A DNA stretch of 64,000 nucleotides. Source: Methanomethylovorans sp. PtaU1.Bin093 (lineage in GTDB: Archaea > Halobacteriota > Methanosarcinia > Methanosarcinales > Methanosarcinaceae). Position numbers and translations under genes: made by a program. The notes beneath the pieces were generated by a model. It had not been told where the DNA came from. It saw only the letters and a list, made by a program, of their open reading frames with translations, and did not search any database. Below, in pieces: positions 27,575 to 36,562 of the stretch (within the stretch, counting starts at the first letter, position 1; the number at the start of each line of letters is the position of its first letter). The stretch is from the NCBI RefSeq assembly GCF_002067275.1, contig NZ_MVQX01000054.1, positions 1 to 64,000 on the forward strand. Direction: 5' to 3'.

Positions 27575-27604
27575 CTCATATTAGAGATGAAACTCATATT
27601 TGAG
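27575..27604. promoter_or_regulatory. Duplicated operator-like element upstream of rbkR
   Basis: Two 12-bp sites, CTCATATTAGAG (27575-27586) and CTCATATTTGAG (27593-27604), differ at one base and are 18 bp apart start to start. Each is an imperfect palindrome. They sit in the promoter region of rbkR-ribB, so RbkR autoregulation is the natural reading. Not tested here. Confidence 0.55.
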
Positions 27605-27732
27605 GTGATACGTAGATAAATGTTTTGATAGAAAATCTCATCACTCACATTTTCAATGCCAACATCTATGAAAATAAATACTGTCCTGCAGGATCACTAT
27701 TTGTAGATACGAATAGAACAGAAAAGAACAGG

Positions 27733-27751
27733 AATGAGATCGTATCTCATT
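27733..27751. terminator. Perfect 8-bp palindrome at the end of the cyclophilin gene
   Basis: AATGAGAT-cgt-ATCTCATT overlaps the stop codon of the peptidyl-prolyl isomerase gene and lies between it and the divergently placed rbkR promoter region. A hairpin terminator role is possible. It shares GAGAT/ATCTC with the rbkR element, so a regulatory site cannot be excluded. Confidence 0.3.
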
Positions 27752-28178
27752 CTTCGGAGATCGTGACCTTTTTCATCACATCTTTTGGTTTTATTTTGTT
27801 GACAACATCCATGCCCTCGATTACCTGACCAAACACTGTATGAACTCCATCAAGATGAGGCTGGGGCGAGTGAGTGATAAAGAACTGGCTGCCACCTGTG
27901 TCCTTACCTGCATGTGCCATGGAAAGAGCCCCTTTGCCATGTTTGCGGGGATTGCCTTTTGTCTCGCATTTGATGGTGTAACCGGGACCACCTGTGCCAT
28001 TTCCTTTTGGACATCCACCCTGGATGACGAAGTTAGGGATAACCCTGTGGAATGTCAATCCGTCATAGAACCCCTGTTTTATGAGCTTTTCAAAGTTTGC
28101 CACTGTTTTAGGTGCATCCTTTTCGAAGAGTTCCAGAACGATATTGCCTTTCTCGGTCTCAATGATAGCTTTCTTCAT
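27747..28178 (-). CDS. Cyclophilin-type peptidyl-prolyl isomerase
   Basis: Catalyses cis-trans isomerisation of prolyl bonds in the cytoplasm. The compact 143-residue form has the active-site segments [20 protein letters not shown] (Arg, Phe), [31 protein letters not shown] and [17 protein letters not shown] 28178 is preferred over GTG 28187 because GGTGGG is spaced correctly before it. No signal peptide is seen. It is a single gene. Confidence 0.95.
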   Translation of the reverse strand: MKKAIIETEKGNIVLELFEKDAPKTVANFEKLIKQGFYDGLTFHRVIPNFVIQGGCPKGNGTGGPGYTIKCETKGNPRKHGKGALSMAHAGKDTGGSQFFITHSPQPHLDGVHTVFGQVIEGMDVVNKIKPKDVMKKVTISEE

Positions 28179-28360
28179 TATTCCCACCTTATTTCATCTG
28201 GTTTAAGGATGGGATAGATTTAAGGGTTTCTATACACTATCTTTTTTGAAATATTAGAATATGGTTTTTATGTTGGAAATAAATTGTGAGAAGCTTAAAG
28301 AAAAATTTGTCCTTATTTAAGTCATAATATTTTTATAAAATGAATTGCATAATAAATCTG

Positions 28361-29332
28361 ATGGATGATAAAGGTCAGATTGCCATGGACTTCCTGCTGG
28401 GAGTTTCATTGGTGCTCATTGCTATAGGTTTTACAGTACAGTTTGTTCCTGGTATTTTTATCTCCGGCTCAACTGGAGAGGATAGACTTGGTTATGCTGC
28501 ATACCGCACTTCCTGTATTCTCACAGAAGACCCTGGCTGGTGGTCTAACAGTACATCCAGTGGAACTGATTGGGAAGCACATCCTTCAAATGTGCAACGT
28601 ATAGGTCTTGCTGTGGATGATGATGTTCATTCCAGGCTAACTGAAACCCCAAATATGCTTTCAAAAGAGAAACTTATCCAGTTCAAACTTTTAAGTGAAT
28701 CCAGTGAAACGGAGTTCATACGTAAACTCGGACTTTTTGACAGTGTAAAAGGTACGCAGATGAACTATGGATATAATATCTCTTTTTTGATAGATGGCCA
28801 GCCATTGGTAATGGGCAACTATACTATGGTGACAGGCAGTTCATTGCTTCCTGGCCAGAACATGGTAAAGATGACAAGAATAGTGTTGATCGGAACAGGA
28901 AATATTTCTGTTTTTGATGGCCGATATCTTAGTAGATATGTCGGGAATGAAAATATAGCAAGCATTAGTATTATGGGCCCTGTAACAGAGAATGTTACAA
29001 TACAGATCACCAATTTCAATGTCTCAGGTTCGAATGCTGCATTTATAAATGCCAGTCTGAATGGTTCAACATTAATTCAATCTTCAAATTATACTGTACA
29101 AAAGAGGTCACCTTCCGAGAACTTCGGTTCATATGCACTTTCTAGCCCGCTAATGAAAAACGATAGCTTGCGAATAGATCTTAATAGAAGCCTATTTTCA
29201 TCAAATGCATCTTATCAGTTGAGGCTTAATTTCAATGATGTGGTTTTCCCTCAAGGTTCTATCTCTTCAAATTATAACGATAATGTCGAGAAGAGATATG
29301 AACCTGCTTTGCTCGTAGTGGAGGTATGGTGA
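28361..29332 (+). CDS. Pilin-like protein 1 of a five-gene cluster (DUF7287-like)
   Basis: A 323-residue protein with a class III-type signal: MDDKGQIAMDFLLGVSLVLIAIGFTVQF, i.e. a charged stretch ending KG-Q followed by a hydrophobic helix, as in archaeal type IV pilins. The ectodomain is large for a pilin, rich in Asn/Ser/Thr with many N-glycosylation sequons. The opening resembles the haloarchaeal DUF7287 family (RGQ..LDFaiGvs). ATG 28361 lies about 27 bases behind a TTTATAAA element, so the message is probably leaderless; an in-frame start at 28340 is less likely. The next gene overlaps by a few bases. Confidence 0.65.
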   Translation: MDDKGQIAMDFLLGVSLVLIAIGFTVQFVPGIFISGSTGEDRLGYAAYRTSCILTEDPGWWSNSTSSGTDWEAHPSNVQRIGLAVDDDVHSRLTETPNMLSKEKLIQFKLLSESSETEFIRKLGLFDSVKGTQMNYGYNISFLIDGQPLVMGNYTMVTGSSLLPGQNMVKMTRIVLIGTGNISVFDGRYLSRYVGNENIASISIMGPVTENVTIQITNFNVSGSNAAFINASLNGSTLIQSSNYTVQKRSPSENFGSYALSSPLMKNDSLRIDLNRSLFSSNASYQLRLNFNDVVFPQGSISSNYNDNVEKRYEPALLVVEVW

Positions 29333-29844
29333 TGGACAATAAAGCTCAACTCCAGACTCTGGAGGGACTTGGAGCAGCCTTACTGATAACAATGACAGTT
29401 GTGATCATTACCCAAAGTGCCACTGTGATGACCCCGCAGCATGAGATGATGCTTGATGTCCAGTTTGAGCAAATGGCATATGATGCTCTTACTTTGCTGG
29501 ATGTTGCTCCATCTTACGCAATAGGTCCAAATCTGACAGAATGTGTATCTGCCTGGGATATGAAAGGTGCTACTATGGATAATAGCACTTTGCCTCTTCT
29601 GGACAATGCCCTCTCCTTATTATTGCCGGGGTTTTTATATAATGTAGATGTGTCCTATGTTCAAAACGGTACCCTGATCACCAAGAATACTATTCTGCAA
29701 GGTTATCCTACAGAAGATGCAGCAGTTGCACGCAGGACTGTCATGCTTACCAATTCTACCGTCACTGCGGCCAAAGGGAAGTGGTCACTTGCATCAGATG
29801 AACTCCAAATGGTGGAGGTGAAACTTACAGTATGGCAGGTTTAA
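29326..29844 (+). CDS. Pilin-like protein 2 (DUF7288-like)
   Basis: A 172-residue protein opening with MDNKAQLQTLEGLGAALLITMTVVIITQSATV, the pattern of the haloarchaeal DUF7288 family (GQ..TLEG..AA). One N-terminal helix and an ectodomain with Asn sequons follow. The start codon overlaps the previous gene by seven bases (ATG at 29332 is the alternative). It is the second of five overlapping genes. Confidence 0.62.
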   Translation: MVMDNKAQLQTLEGLGAALLITMTVVIITQSATVMTPQHEMMLDVQFEQMAYDALTLLDVAPSYAIGPNLTECVSAWDMKGATMDNSTLPLLDNALSLLLPGFLYNVDVSYVQNGTLITKNTILQGYPTEDAAVARRTVMLTNSTVTAAKGKWSLASDELQMVEVKLTVWQV

Positions 29845-30296
29845 AAGATAACAATTCAGGACAATTGATCATCCTTTCCGGGTTTGTGCTCTGCTTTTCA
29901 CTAGTAGCTCTCATTCTTCTGGTGAATCAGACAATGATTACGGGTTATCATTCATCGAATGCTGTGTTGGAGTTTCCAAAACATCAGATAAGGGATATTA
30001 CCTCACAGACAAGGGAAAGTTGTGTATATATGACAGAGCTAGCTCTCGATCTTAATCAAAGCAGTAATCTAAGTATCGACCATAATTATCGCTTACTTTT
30101 CGACCAGTATGAGCAACAGATGGCGATGCTGTATGCGGGTCATGGTGAACAGGTCACACTTGATCTGAGTGCGATGAACCTGACATCTATGGCGACGAAT
30201 ACCCCAAATATCAATACCATATGGGTCAATATAACATATAGCAACGGTATGACGTATTATTCTTCTGAACCAGAGATCATTGAGGTGAGGCCATGA
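29832..30296 (+). CDS. Pilin-like protein 3 (DUF7261-like)
   Basis: A 154-residue protein with MAGLKDNNSGQLIILSGFVLCFSLVALILLVNQTMITGYHSSN at the start, like haloarchaeal DUF7261 proteins (DRGQLil...). There is one helix; the rest is extracytoplasmic with RDITSQTRESCVYMTELALDLN. It overlaps both neighbours by 13 and 4 bases. Confidence 0.62.
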   Translation: MAGLKDNNSGQLIILSGFVLCFSLVALILLVNQTMITGYHSSNAVLEFPKHQIRDITSQTRESCVYMTELALDLNQSSNLSIDHNYRLLFDQYEQQMAMLYAGHGEQVTLDLSAMNLTSMATNTPNINTIWVNITYSNGMTYYSSEPEIIEVRP

Positions 30297-30733
30297 GGAA
30301 TCTGTTCAGGGATGATGCTGCCGTTTCTGTAACTATGGAATATATCATATTTTCAATGCTGTTCATCAGTCTTTTTGCTTTGTTGTATGTGAGTTTTGGT
30401 GATATGATGGTGAATGGACCAAAAGAAACTGTGATCCAGAACAAATTCAGTGATATTGGGAATATGATGACATCTCTGGTTACGGATATGTATCTAATAC
30501 TTCCGGAAAATGGTGTGATAGAATCTGATTACATGATACCGGCTAAAGTTGGCGGTGAATCCTATACTATAAATGCCAACCTTGCCATGACGGACCAGAT
30601 ATTTGAATTGGTATCTTCCTCTGGTGAGGAAACAAGTGTTACAATAAGTGGAATTGCTATTACGATCCCCATCAATGGTACAGTTTCAAGCAGTGACATA
30701 AATCACAGGATCAGTTATGACTCAAGAAAATAG
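30293..30733 (+). CDS. Pilin-like protein 4 (DUF7266-like)
   Basis: A 146-residue protein starting MRNLFRDDAAVSVTMEYIIFSMLFISLFALLYVSF. The DDAAVS-T-E block before the helix is the archaeal pilin-type cleavage region (compare RDDAAVSETVG in the next gene). The ectodomain is small and beta-rich (VGGESYTINANLAMTDQIFELV). ATGA overlaps with the upstream stop. Confidence 0.62.
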   Translation: MRNLFRDDAAVSVTMEYIIFSMLFISLFALLYVSFGDMMVNGPKETVIQNKFSDIGNMMTSLVTDMYLILPENGVIESDYMIPAKVGGESYTINANLAMTDQIFELVSSSGEETSVTISGIAITIPINGTVSSSDINHRISYDSRK

Positions 30734-31457
30734 GAATGATGCTGCTGTTTCCGAAACAGTAGGATTTATTTTGATGTTCTCCATCGTGATATTGTCTATG
30801 AGTACGATTTACATATTAGGGTACCCTATATTACAGGAGCATATTGAATCCAGCGTGTTTGAAAATGCTCAGCAGAGTTTTATTGTTTTGCAAAGTGATA
30901 TGAAACGGGTCGCTTTCGAACAATTGCCCATGAAAACAATGAAGATCAAATTGCATTCTTCTACTCTATCCATCGATGATCGTTCTTCGATATTGATCAG
31001 TTATAATGATGGTAATAGTCATTCTTATAATTATTCAACAGGAGAGATCGAATTCGCTAAGAATGGAAATATATTGACTTATGAAAATGGAGGCTTATGG
31101 ATGAAACAACATCCATCCGGAACAATAATGTTATCTAAGCCTCCAATATATACCGGCGTGGTCAACAATGACAACATGACCACTATAGGTGTGATAAATA
31201 TAAATGGCCGACAATCCACTGGTGGGAATGGGGTAGTAAGCATAAGCATGGAACACAATTCAAGTGATCTGATCAAGCCATTAGATAAAGTTGATGTTTC
31301 TGTTACAATTAATAGTGTATATGCCAGAGAATGGGGAAGATATCTCAAAGAAAATGGTTTTGATGTGATCAGTTCCAACCCATCAAGTGTATCTGCCCGC
31401 AGACTCAATACTTGGCTTATTTTAGGCAGCCATGATGTAGATGTTTCTATCAGATGA
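30717..31457 (+). CDS. Pilin-like protein 5 (DUF7289-like)
   Basis: A 246-residue protein opening MTQENRNDAAVSETVGFILMFSIVILSMSTIYILGYP, a strong archaeal pilin-type signal (NDAAVSETVG). The ectodomain is beta-rich: VLQSDMKRVAFEQLPMKTMKIKLHSSTL early and a late GRYLKENGFDVISSNPSSVSARR. Similar to haloarchaeal DUF7289 proteins. It closes the cluster; a prepilin peptidase or assembly ATPase is not in the window. Confidence 0.65.
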   Translation: MTQENRNDAAVSETVGFILMFSIVILSMSTIYILGYPILQEHIESSVFENAQQSFIVLQSDMKRVAFEQLPMKTMKIKLHSSTLSIDDRSSILISYNDGNSHSYNYSTGEIEFAKNGNILTYENGGLWMKQHPSGTIMLSKPPIYTGVVNNDNMTTIGVININGRQSTGGNGVVSISMEHNSSDLIKPLDKVDVSVTINSVYAREWGRYLKENGFDVISSNPSSVSARRLNTWLILGSHDVDVSIR

Positions 31458-31620
31458 AATCGAGAATATTATTTAGAAGGCATTTCACAGTTCTATTTAT
31501 GAGCACCCAGCGAATCGCATCCGAATATCGATAGGTTTTTATCTGAGTTGGCTTATCGTATATTCGATAATTGCTATATAAATAGTAACGATTGTCATAC
31601 AAGCACGGAGAGTAAAAAAT

Positions 31621-31797
31621 ATGGTAGCAGTAATCAATGTAAGCGAATGCGTAGGCTGTGGAACATGTGTTGATGAGTGCCCTGCAGAGGCCATCTCACT
31701 GAATGGCGACAACATTGCAGTAGTCGATGCTAATGAGTGTCTGGACTGCGGTGCATGTGTTGATGTGTGCCCAACCAGCGCTATATCAATGGAATAA
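31621..31797 (+). CDS. 2[4Fe-4S] ferredoxin (58 residues)
   Basis: A small soluble electron carrier with two canonical clusters: CVGCGTCVDECP and CLDCGACVDVCP. This is the size and layout of clostridial-type ferredoxins abundant in methanogens. GGAG nine bases before the ATG and a TATA-like CTATATAAATAG about 45 bases upstream support the start. It stands between the pilin-like cluster and asd. Confidence 0.95.
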   Translation: MVAVINVSECVGCGTCVDECPAEAISLNGDNIAVVDANECLDCGACVDVCPTSAISME

Positions 31798-31854
31798 AGT
31801 ATTGACCAATCTTTTCCTATTTTCTGATCGTTTTCTTTTCTTCGAGGTTACAAT

Positions 31855-32886
31855 ATGGCAGAGCCAATCAGAGCCGGAATATTGGGTGCTACAGGAGCTG
31901 TCGGACAGAGATTCATTCAAGCACTTGCCGATCATCCATGGTTTGAGATCACTTCCCTTGCCGCTTCAGAAAAGAGTGCAGGGAAGAAATACAAGAATGC
32001 AGCTAACTGGAGGCTGGATGTAAAACTTCCGGATGAAGTTTCAGATATGGAAATTGTGCCTGTGGATCCCACCAAGGTTGATGCAGATGTTGTTTTCTCT
32101 GCATTGCCTGCAAGCCTTGCAAAAAGCGTGGAAGCAGATTTTGCAAAAGAGGGTTTTGTGGTGGCAAGTAATGCCTCTGCCCATCGTATGGATAAAGATG
32201 TCCCTCTTGTGATCCCGGAAGTCAATGCAGATCACCTTGGACTTATAGATGTTCAGCAGGATAAGAGAGGATGGGACGGATATATAATTACGAATCCTAA
32301 CTGTTCTACGATCATGCTGGTAGCTACACTGAAACCACTCATGAAATTCGGCATCCAGAATGTAAATGTAGCCACAATGCAGGCCATATCCGGTGCCGGG
32401 TATGAAGGTGTGCCATCAATGGCCATCCTTGATAACGTAATACCCTATATAGGAAGTGAAGAGGAGAAAATGGAAACCGAACCTCTCAAACTTCTGGGTG
32501 AGTTTAACGGTTCAGAGATAGTAAATGCCGATTTCAAATTGAGTGCTGCTTGTAACAGAGTGCCTGTTATGGACGGTCACACTGAAACAGTATGGGTTAC
32601 CATGAGGGATCATCCAACTCCTGCGCAGGTTAGGCAGGAATTCCTCAATTTCAATCCCAATTTGGGGGACTTACCCACGGAACCTGAAAAGGTGCTCATA
32701 GTAAGGGATGAGGCCGACAGGCCACAACCTCGCCTCGACCGCAATATGGGCAACGGAATGAGTATCAGTGTAGGGCGTATAAGAGAAGGCATACGTTACG
32801 TTCTGATGGGCCACAATACTATTCGTGGAGCAGCAGGTGCCAGTGTGCTCAATGCTGAACTCCTGCACAAGCAGGGCAAACTCTGA
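31855..32886 (+). CDS. asd: Aspartate-semialdehyde dehydrogenase
   Basis: Reduces aspartyl phosphate to aspartate semialdehyde for threonine, methionine and lysine synthesis. The nucleotide loop is [17 protein letters not shown], the catalytic cysteine lies in [16 protein letters not shown], and the active-site histidine in [16 protein letters not shown]. Length (343) and these segments place it in the archaeal/fungal-type ASADH branch. It heads a same-strand run with an OB-fold exported protein, pyrH and another exported protein. Confidence 0.95.
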   Translation: MAEPIRAGILGATGAVGQRFIQALADHPWFEITSLAASEKSAGKKYKNAANWRLDVKLPDEVSDMEIVPVDPTKVDADVVFSALPASLAKSVEADFAKEGFVVASNASAHRMDKDVPLVIPEVNADHLGLIDVQQDKRGWDGYIITNPNCSTIMLVATLKPLMKFGIQNVNVATMQAISGAGYEGVPSMAILDNVIPYIGSEEEKMETEPLKLLGEFNGSEIVNADFKLSAACNRVPVMDGHTETVWVTMRDHPTPAQVRQEFLNFNPNLGDLPTEPEKVLIVRDEADRPQPRLDRNMGNGMSISVGRIREGIRYVLMGHNTIRGAAGASVLNAELLHKQGKL

Positions 32887-32911
32887 TGACATAAAAAGGT
32901 ATCGAGAGAAC

Positions 32912-33646
32912 ATGATGCACCGCCTGATCACATTCCTATTTGTCTTTTTGCTGTCGATAGGAGTAATATCAGGCGCTGTGGCATCAGACGTAAATACTAT
33001 TTTTGAACTTGAGTTAGTGCCTCTATCGGAGATCGTTAAAAATCCAACGGTCTACGATAGTACGATGGCTTATCGCAAGATAAGCGTTGTCGGAAATATT
33101 TCTGAAATAGGTAAGCATCTGATCACCATTGATCAGGATAGCTATGAAATAAAAGTAGACCATACCAATCAGCACCTGTTCGCTGGTTTTAATGTAGGGG
33201 ACGGTATCAAGCTCACAGGACAGTTTCTCTATGATCCGATGGGAACTAGTATCTTTTACCCCAACTATGTTATGCATTATCCCACCGTACAGATGGGTGA
33301 GGTAAACATAAGTGCCATTATTTCCAATGCATCAAAGTTTAACGGAAAATATGTTACTGTGACAGGCAATCTCACCGGGATTAGGTCGACAATGGGAGCA
33401 TATGTTGTTGATATTTCAAGTCTGGACACTGGCGAAAGCCTTCGCGTATCTTACTATGGGTCTACTGATCTTCAAGCCGGGGACATGGTAAGCGTTAGCG
33501 GTCTTTTTAATGGTGATGTCCTTTATAGTGGACAGATGGGTAAAAAGCGTCCTCCATTATCTATCAGCACATTAATACCCGGTTTTACGGGCCTTTGGAC
33601 CATGTTTATCATTGGATTACTAGTTATATATATGAAGCATGAATGA
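32912..33646 (+). CDS. Exported OB-fold-like protein
   Basis: About 244 residues: signal peptide MMHRLITFLFVFLLSIGVISGAVAS, two beta-rich segments that look like OB-folds (RKISVVGNISEIGKHLITIDQDSYEIKV and GKYVTVTGNLTGIRSTMGAYVVDI), and a C-terminal helix (LWTMFIIGLLVIYMKHE) as an anchor. Such OB modules recur in cytochrome and surface-protein assembly, but no specific family is clear. Start ATG 32912 or 32915. It follows asd by 25 bases and precedes pyrH. Confidence 0.6.
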   Translation: MMHRLITFLFVFLLSIGVISGAVASDVNTIFELELVPLSEIVKNPTVYDSTMAYRKISVVGNISEIGKHLITIDQDSYEIKVDHTNQHLFAGFNVGDGIKLTGQFLYDPMGTSIFYPNYVMHYPTVQMGEVNISAIISNASKFNGKYVTVTGNLTGIRSTMGAYVVDISSLDTGESLRVSYYGSTDLQAGDMVSVSGLFNGDVLYSGQMGKKRPPLSISTLIPGFTGLWTMFIIGLLVIYMKHE

Positions 33647-33666
33647 CTTAAAACCTCTGGATCATC

Positions 33667-34371
33667 ATGTTAATTGCATTATCAGTTGGAGGGTCCATTC
33701 TTGCAAAGGACCTTAGTGCTGAAGGTTTTCGCGCCTATGCCGATATGCTCAAGGAGCTGGCGAAAGAACACAAACTAATAGTTGTTGTCGGGGGAGGTGT
33801 TGCTGCCAGAGATTACATCAGGACGGCACGGAGCCTGGGAGCGAATGAAGCTGAATCCGATTATATAGGCATCTCTATAACCCGCTTGAATGCACAGCTG
33901 CTTATTACTGCGCTTGGAGAGGGTGCATATCCGGAACCTCCCTTCGATTACAAGGAAGCCTGGAAAGCGCTTTCTTCAGGCAGGATCGTTGTTATGGGGG
34001 GGGTGATCCCGGGGCAGACGACGGATGCTGTAACTGCCATAGTTGCTGAATATCTTAAAGCTGATCTTATTGTTATTGCGACATCTGTTGACGGAGTATA
34101 TTCAGCTGATCCAAAGAAGGACCCTAATGCAGTCAAGTACGAGACTATGACCGCCAAGGAACTTGTAAAAATAGTGATCTCTACAGAGATGAAGGCTGGC
34201 TCCCAATCGCCTGTAGATCCCCTGGCAGCCAAGATCATAGAGCGTTGTAATATTAATACCATTGTTATGCATGGAGCAGATCCTAAGAAGGTGGCAGATG
34301 TCATTATGCAGGAAAGTATAGATTCTATGCCTTCTAAAAAAGTTCATCTTGGCACACGGATCGTAGGATAA
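33667..34371 (+). CDS. pyrH: UMP kinase (archaeal type)
   Basis: Phosphorylates UMP to UDP. The protein (234 residues) is an amino-acid-kinase fold with MLIALSVGGSILAKDLSAEGF, VVVGGGVAARDYIRTARSLGANEAESDYIGI, GVIPGQTTDAVTA, ATSVDGVYSADPKKDPNAVKYETMT and MKAGSQSPVDPLAAKIIERCNI, all typical of archaeal PyrH. No regulatory domain is present. It is 20 bases downstream of the OB-fold protein. Confidence 0.95.
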   Translation: MLIALSVGGSILAKDLSAEGFRAYADMLKELAKEHKLIVVVGGGVAARDYIRTARSLGANEAESDYIGISITRLNAQLLITALGEGAYPEPPFDYKEAWKALSSGRIVVMGGVIPGQTTDAVTAIVAEYLKADLIVIATSVDGVYSADPKKDPNAVKYETMTAKELVKIVISTEMKAGSQSPVDPLAAKIIERCNINTIVMHGADPKKVADVIMQESIDSMPSKKVHLGTRIVG

Positions 34372-34386
34372 GTTTCTGTGGTCAGC

Positions 34387-35445
34387 ATGAAACTTAGAAC
34401 ATTTCTTACTGTTTTTCTCTTTTTTATCGTACTGGCCTTTCCGGCTGCAGCTACTGGACAGGCAAGCATCACTGATATGTATGCAAATGGTGATCTATAT
34501 GAGGTCACGATCGGGTTTTCGGAGTATATGCGTAATGTGACACTGAGCTATGATCTGATGTTAAGCGATCGATCCATAGATTCCAAAGTGGTCAGGCTGG
34601 GTGATGTATCCGCAGGAAATGTTACTCTTATTACTTTATGGGAGAGTGGATTGAAAAAGAACACCTATTCTTTTTCGGTAAGTGTATTTGTAGATGGAGA
34701 GCTTGCTGACAGCAGGCAGACAGCATTCGTTCATGGTAATCAGGCATTGCTGGAATTCAAAGTTGCAGGTTTCAATTCTGATTATAAGGGAGCGGCTGTC
34801 GTTATCAGCCCTGCTAACATTTATCGTCCTTCTATTGTAGATATGACTTTTGAGATCTTCCGGCAGGATGAGTTGATATATTCTGAAACTCTAGAGGACA
34901 TTTCAGTAATCCAGTCCATGGAAAAGAGCATCATATGGCCCATTTTGCTTGACAATGGGCAACAGTATGTCACAGTGCTGAAGGTACATTCCCATGGATC
35001 CGATCTTACATCAGCCTATATTTCCATCTTCATGGCAGAGCAGGATGTGGAAATAATGGCCGATGATGTAGAAATCGATGAATATGGTGCAAGTGTAACA
35101 CTCCGGGGTATGTCACAGGTGCCTTTCTATGGCAAGGTAGGGATTACTCTTAGCAACGATCAAAACAATATCTACTTTGAAGAAGAAAGCGATGTTCTCA
35201 CGTTCAACAAAGAGGATACAGTTGGTTTTCTATGGGAGAATATTACAGGAGGAAACTATGCTGTGGTAATAAGTGCGATCAGCAACGATGGTAAGATCCT
35301 CGATAGTTACGAGACTGCTGTGAGGATCACAGAATTGCCCCCGTCACAGCCGGAACGAACGAATGATCTATCTGGTCTGAACATCGTTAACATCATTACA
35401 GTTTTTTTGGCTGCTGTTCTCCTATTCGGTATTAAAAGGGGATAA
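34387..35445 (+). CDS. Exported beta-sandwich protein next to an ABC transporter
   Basis: A 352-residue protein with signal peptide (MKLRTFLTVFLFFIVLAFPAAATG), a long beta-rich ectodomain with repeated 'VTIGFSEYMRNVTLSYDL'-like and 'YGKVGITLSNDQNNIYFEEES'-like strands, and a C-terminal helix (IVNIITVFLAAVLLFGIKRG). ATG 34387 is preferred over GTG 34378. The permease gene begins one base after its stop, so it is probably the extracytoplasmic partner of that transporter. Family not recognised. Confidence 0.6.
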   Translation: MKLRTFLTVFLFFIVLAFPAAATGQASITDMYANGDLYEVTIGFSEYMRNVTLSYDLMLSDRSIDSKVVRLGDVSAGNVTLITLWESGLKKNTYSFSVSVFVDGELADSRQTAFVHGNQALLEFKVAGFNSDYKGAAVVISPANIYRPSIVDMTFEIFRQDELIYSETLEDISVIQSMEKSIIWPILLDNGQQYVTVLKVHSHGSDLTSAYISIFMAEQDVEIMADDVEIDEYGASVTLRGMSQVPFYGKVGITLSNDQNNIYFEEESDVLTFNKEDTVGFLWENITGGNYAVVISAISNDGKILDSYETAVRITELPPSQPERTNDLSGLNIVNIITVFLAAVLLFGIKRG

Positions 35446-35446
35446 G

Positions 35447-36562
35447 ATGCTTGATCTCATCATCAAGAATGCTGTCCAACGCAAGGTAAGAACCATGCTG
35501 ACCATCTGTGGCATAGCTTTGGGCATATTTGCCCTGGTGGTGATGGGAGCTATGTCTGAGAATTTCGGACAGACCTTTGAAAAATCCATGAGCCTGACAA
35601 GTGATAAGATCAGGGTCTTTGCAGAGAGCGGTATTTTTGGCGGTGGCCTGAGCGAACATAAAGTTTCCGATGTAAGGCGTGTGGCCGGGGTCGAGGATGC
35701 TTATGGAGTGTTGGTCACTTTGTTCGATGAAGACCAATTCGGTATGAGCGGAAAGCAGGTTTTGGGCGTACCACCACGGAAATCGAGAAATGTATTAGAA
35801 CCTGTGGAACTCAAAGCAGGGAGATTTCTTACAGCCGGAGATACATACCATACAGTGGTAGGAAAGAACATTGCCGGAGAGTACGGTCTGGATATAGGTA
35901 GCACTCTGGAACTGAACGAGAAAAGGTTCACAGTTGTTGGCATTATGGAATACACGGGTTCTATTTTTGACAGTTACGCTACTATACCTCTTGATACAGC
36001 TCAGGATATATATAATGCCGAGACCTCCATTACATACATCTTCGTCGAACCGGCACCAGGTGTAGATGCTGAGCTCCTGTCCAAAAGAATAGAACTGAGC
36101 GTAAAAGGAGTAAACACAATTTCTCCCAATGAACTAAAGGAACAGGCAGGTCAATCATTGCTGATATTTAGTGTGGTGACCATCAGTTCTGCCATTCTTG
36201 CAGCTATCATAGGAGGTTTGAGTGTGATGAACACTATGCTCATGTCAGTTGCTGAAAGGACACGGGAGTTCGGCATTCTGAAGGCAATGGGAGCAGAAAC
36301 AAAGGACATAATATTTCTCACTTTGGGAGAAGCTGCCCTGCTGGGCGTAATAGGGGGTGTCCTTGGCATCGTTACCGGAGGTGCAGCAGCATATGCCCTG
36401 AATTCATGGCTTGCCTCTAAGGGCATAATATTATTCACAATAACTTACAGGCTGCTTATAGTTGCTATGCTGTTCGCAACACTCATAGGAATGGCATCCG
36501 GAGCGTACCCGGCTTACCGGGCAGCCAGCATGAGCCCCATGGAGGCTCTGAGGCATGGCTGA
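35447..36562 (+). CDS. ABC transporter permease, FtsX/MacB type
   Basis: A 371-residue permease: first helix TICGIALGIFALVVMGAM, a periplasm-type MacB_PCD ectodomain (residues about 40-215, with VVGKNIAGEYGLDIGSTLEL), then three helices with VMNTMLMSVAERTREFGILKAMGAETKDI and the closing AYPAYRAASMSPMEALRHG. This is the MacB/LolC fold used for mechanotransmission rather than classical transport. GGGGAT precedes the ATG. It overlaps the ATPase gene by eight bases. Confidence 0.92.
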   Translation: MLDLIIKNAVQRKVRTMLTICGIALGIFALVVMGAMSENFGQTFEKSMSLTSDKIRVFAESGIFGGGLSEHKVSDVRRVAGVEDAYGVLVTLFDEDQFGMSGKQVLGVPPRKSRNVLEPVELKAGRFLTAGDTYHTVVGKNIAGEYGLDIGSTLELNEKRFTVVGIMEYTGSIFDSYATIPLDTAQDIYNAETSITYIFVEPAPGVDAELLSKRIELSVKGVNTISPNELKEQAGQSLLIFSVVTISSAILAAIIGGLSVMNTMLMSVAERTREFGILKAMGAETKDIIFLTLGEAALLGVIGGVLGIVTGGAAAYALNSWLASKGIILFTITYRLLIVAMLFATLIGMASGAYPAYRAASMSPMEALRHG

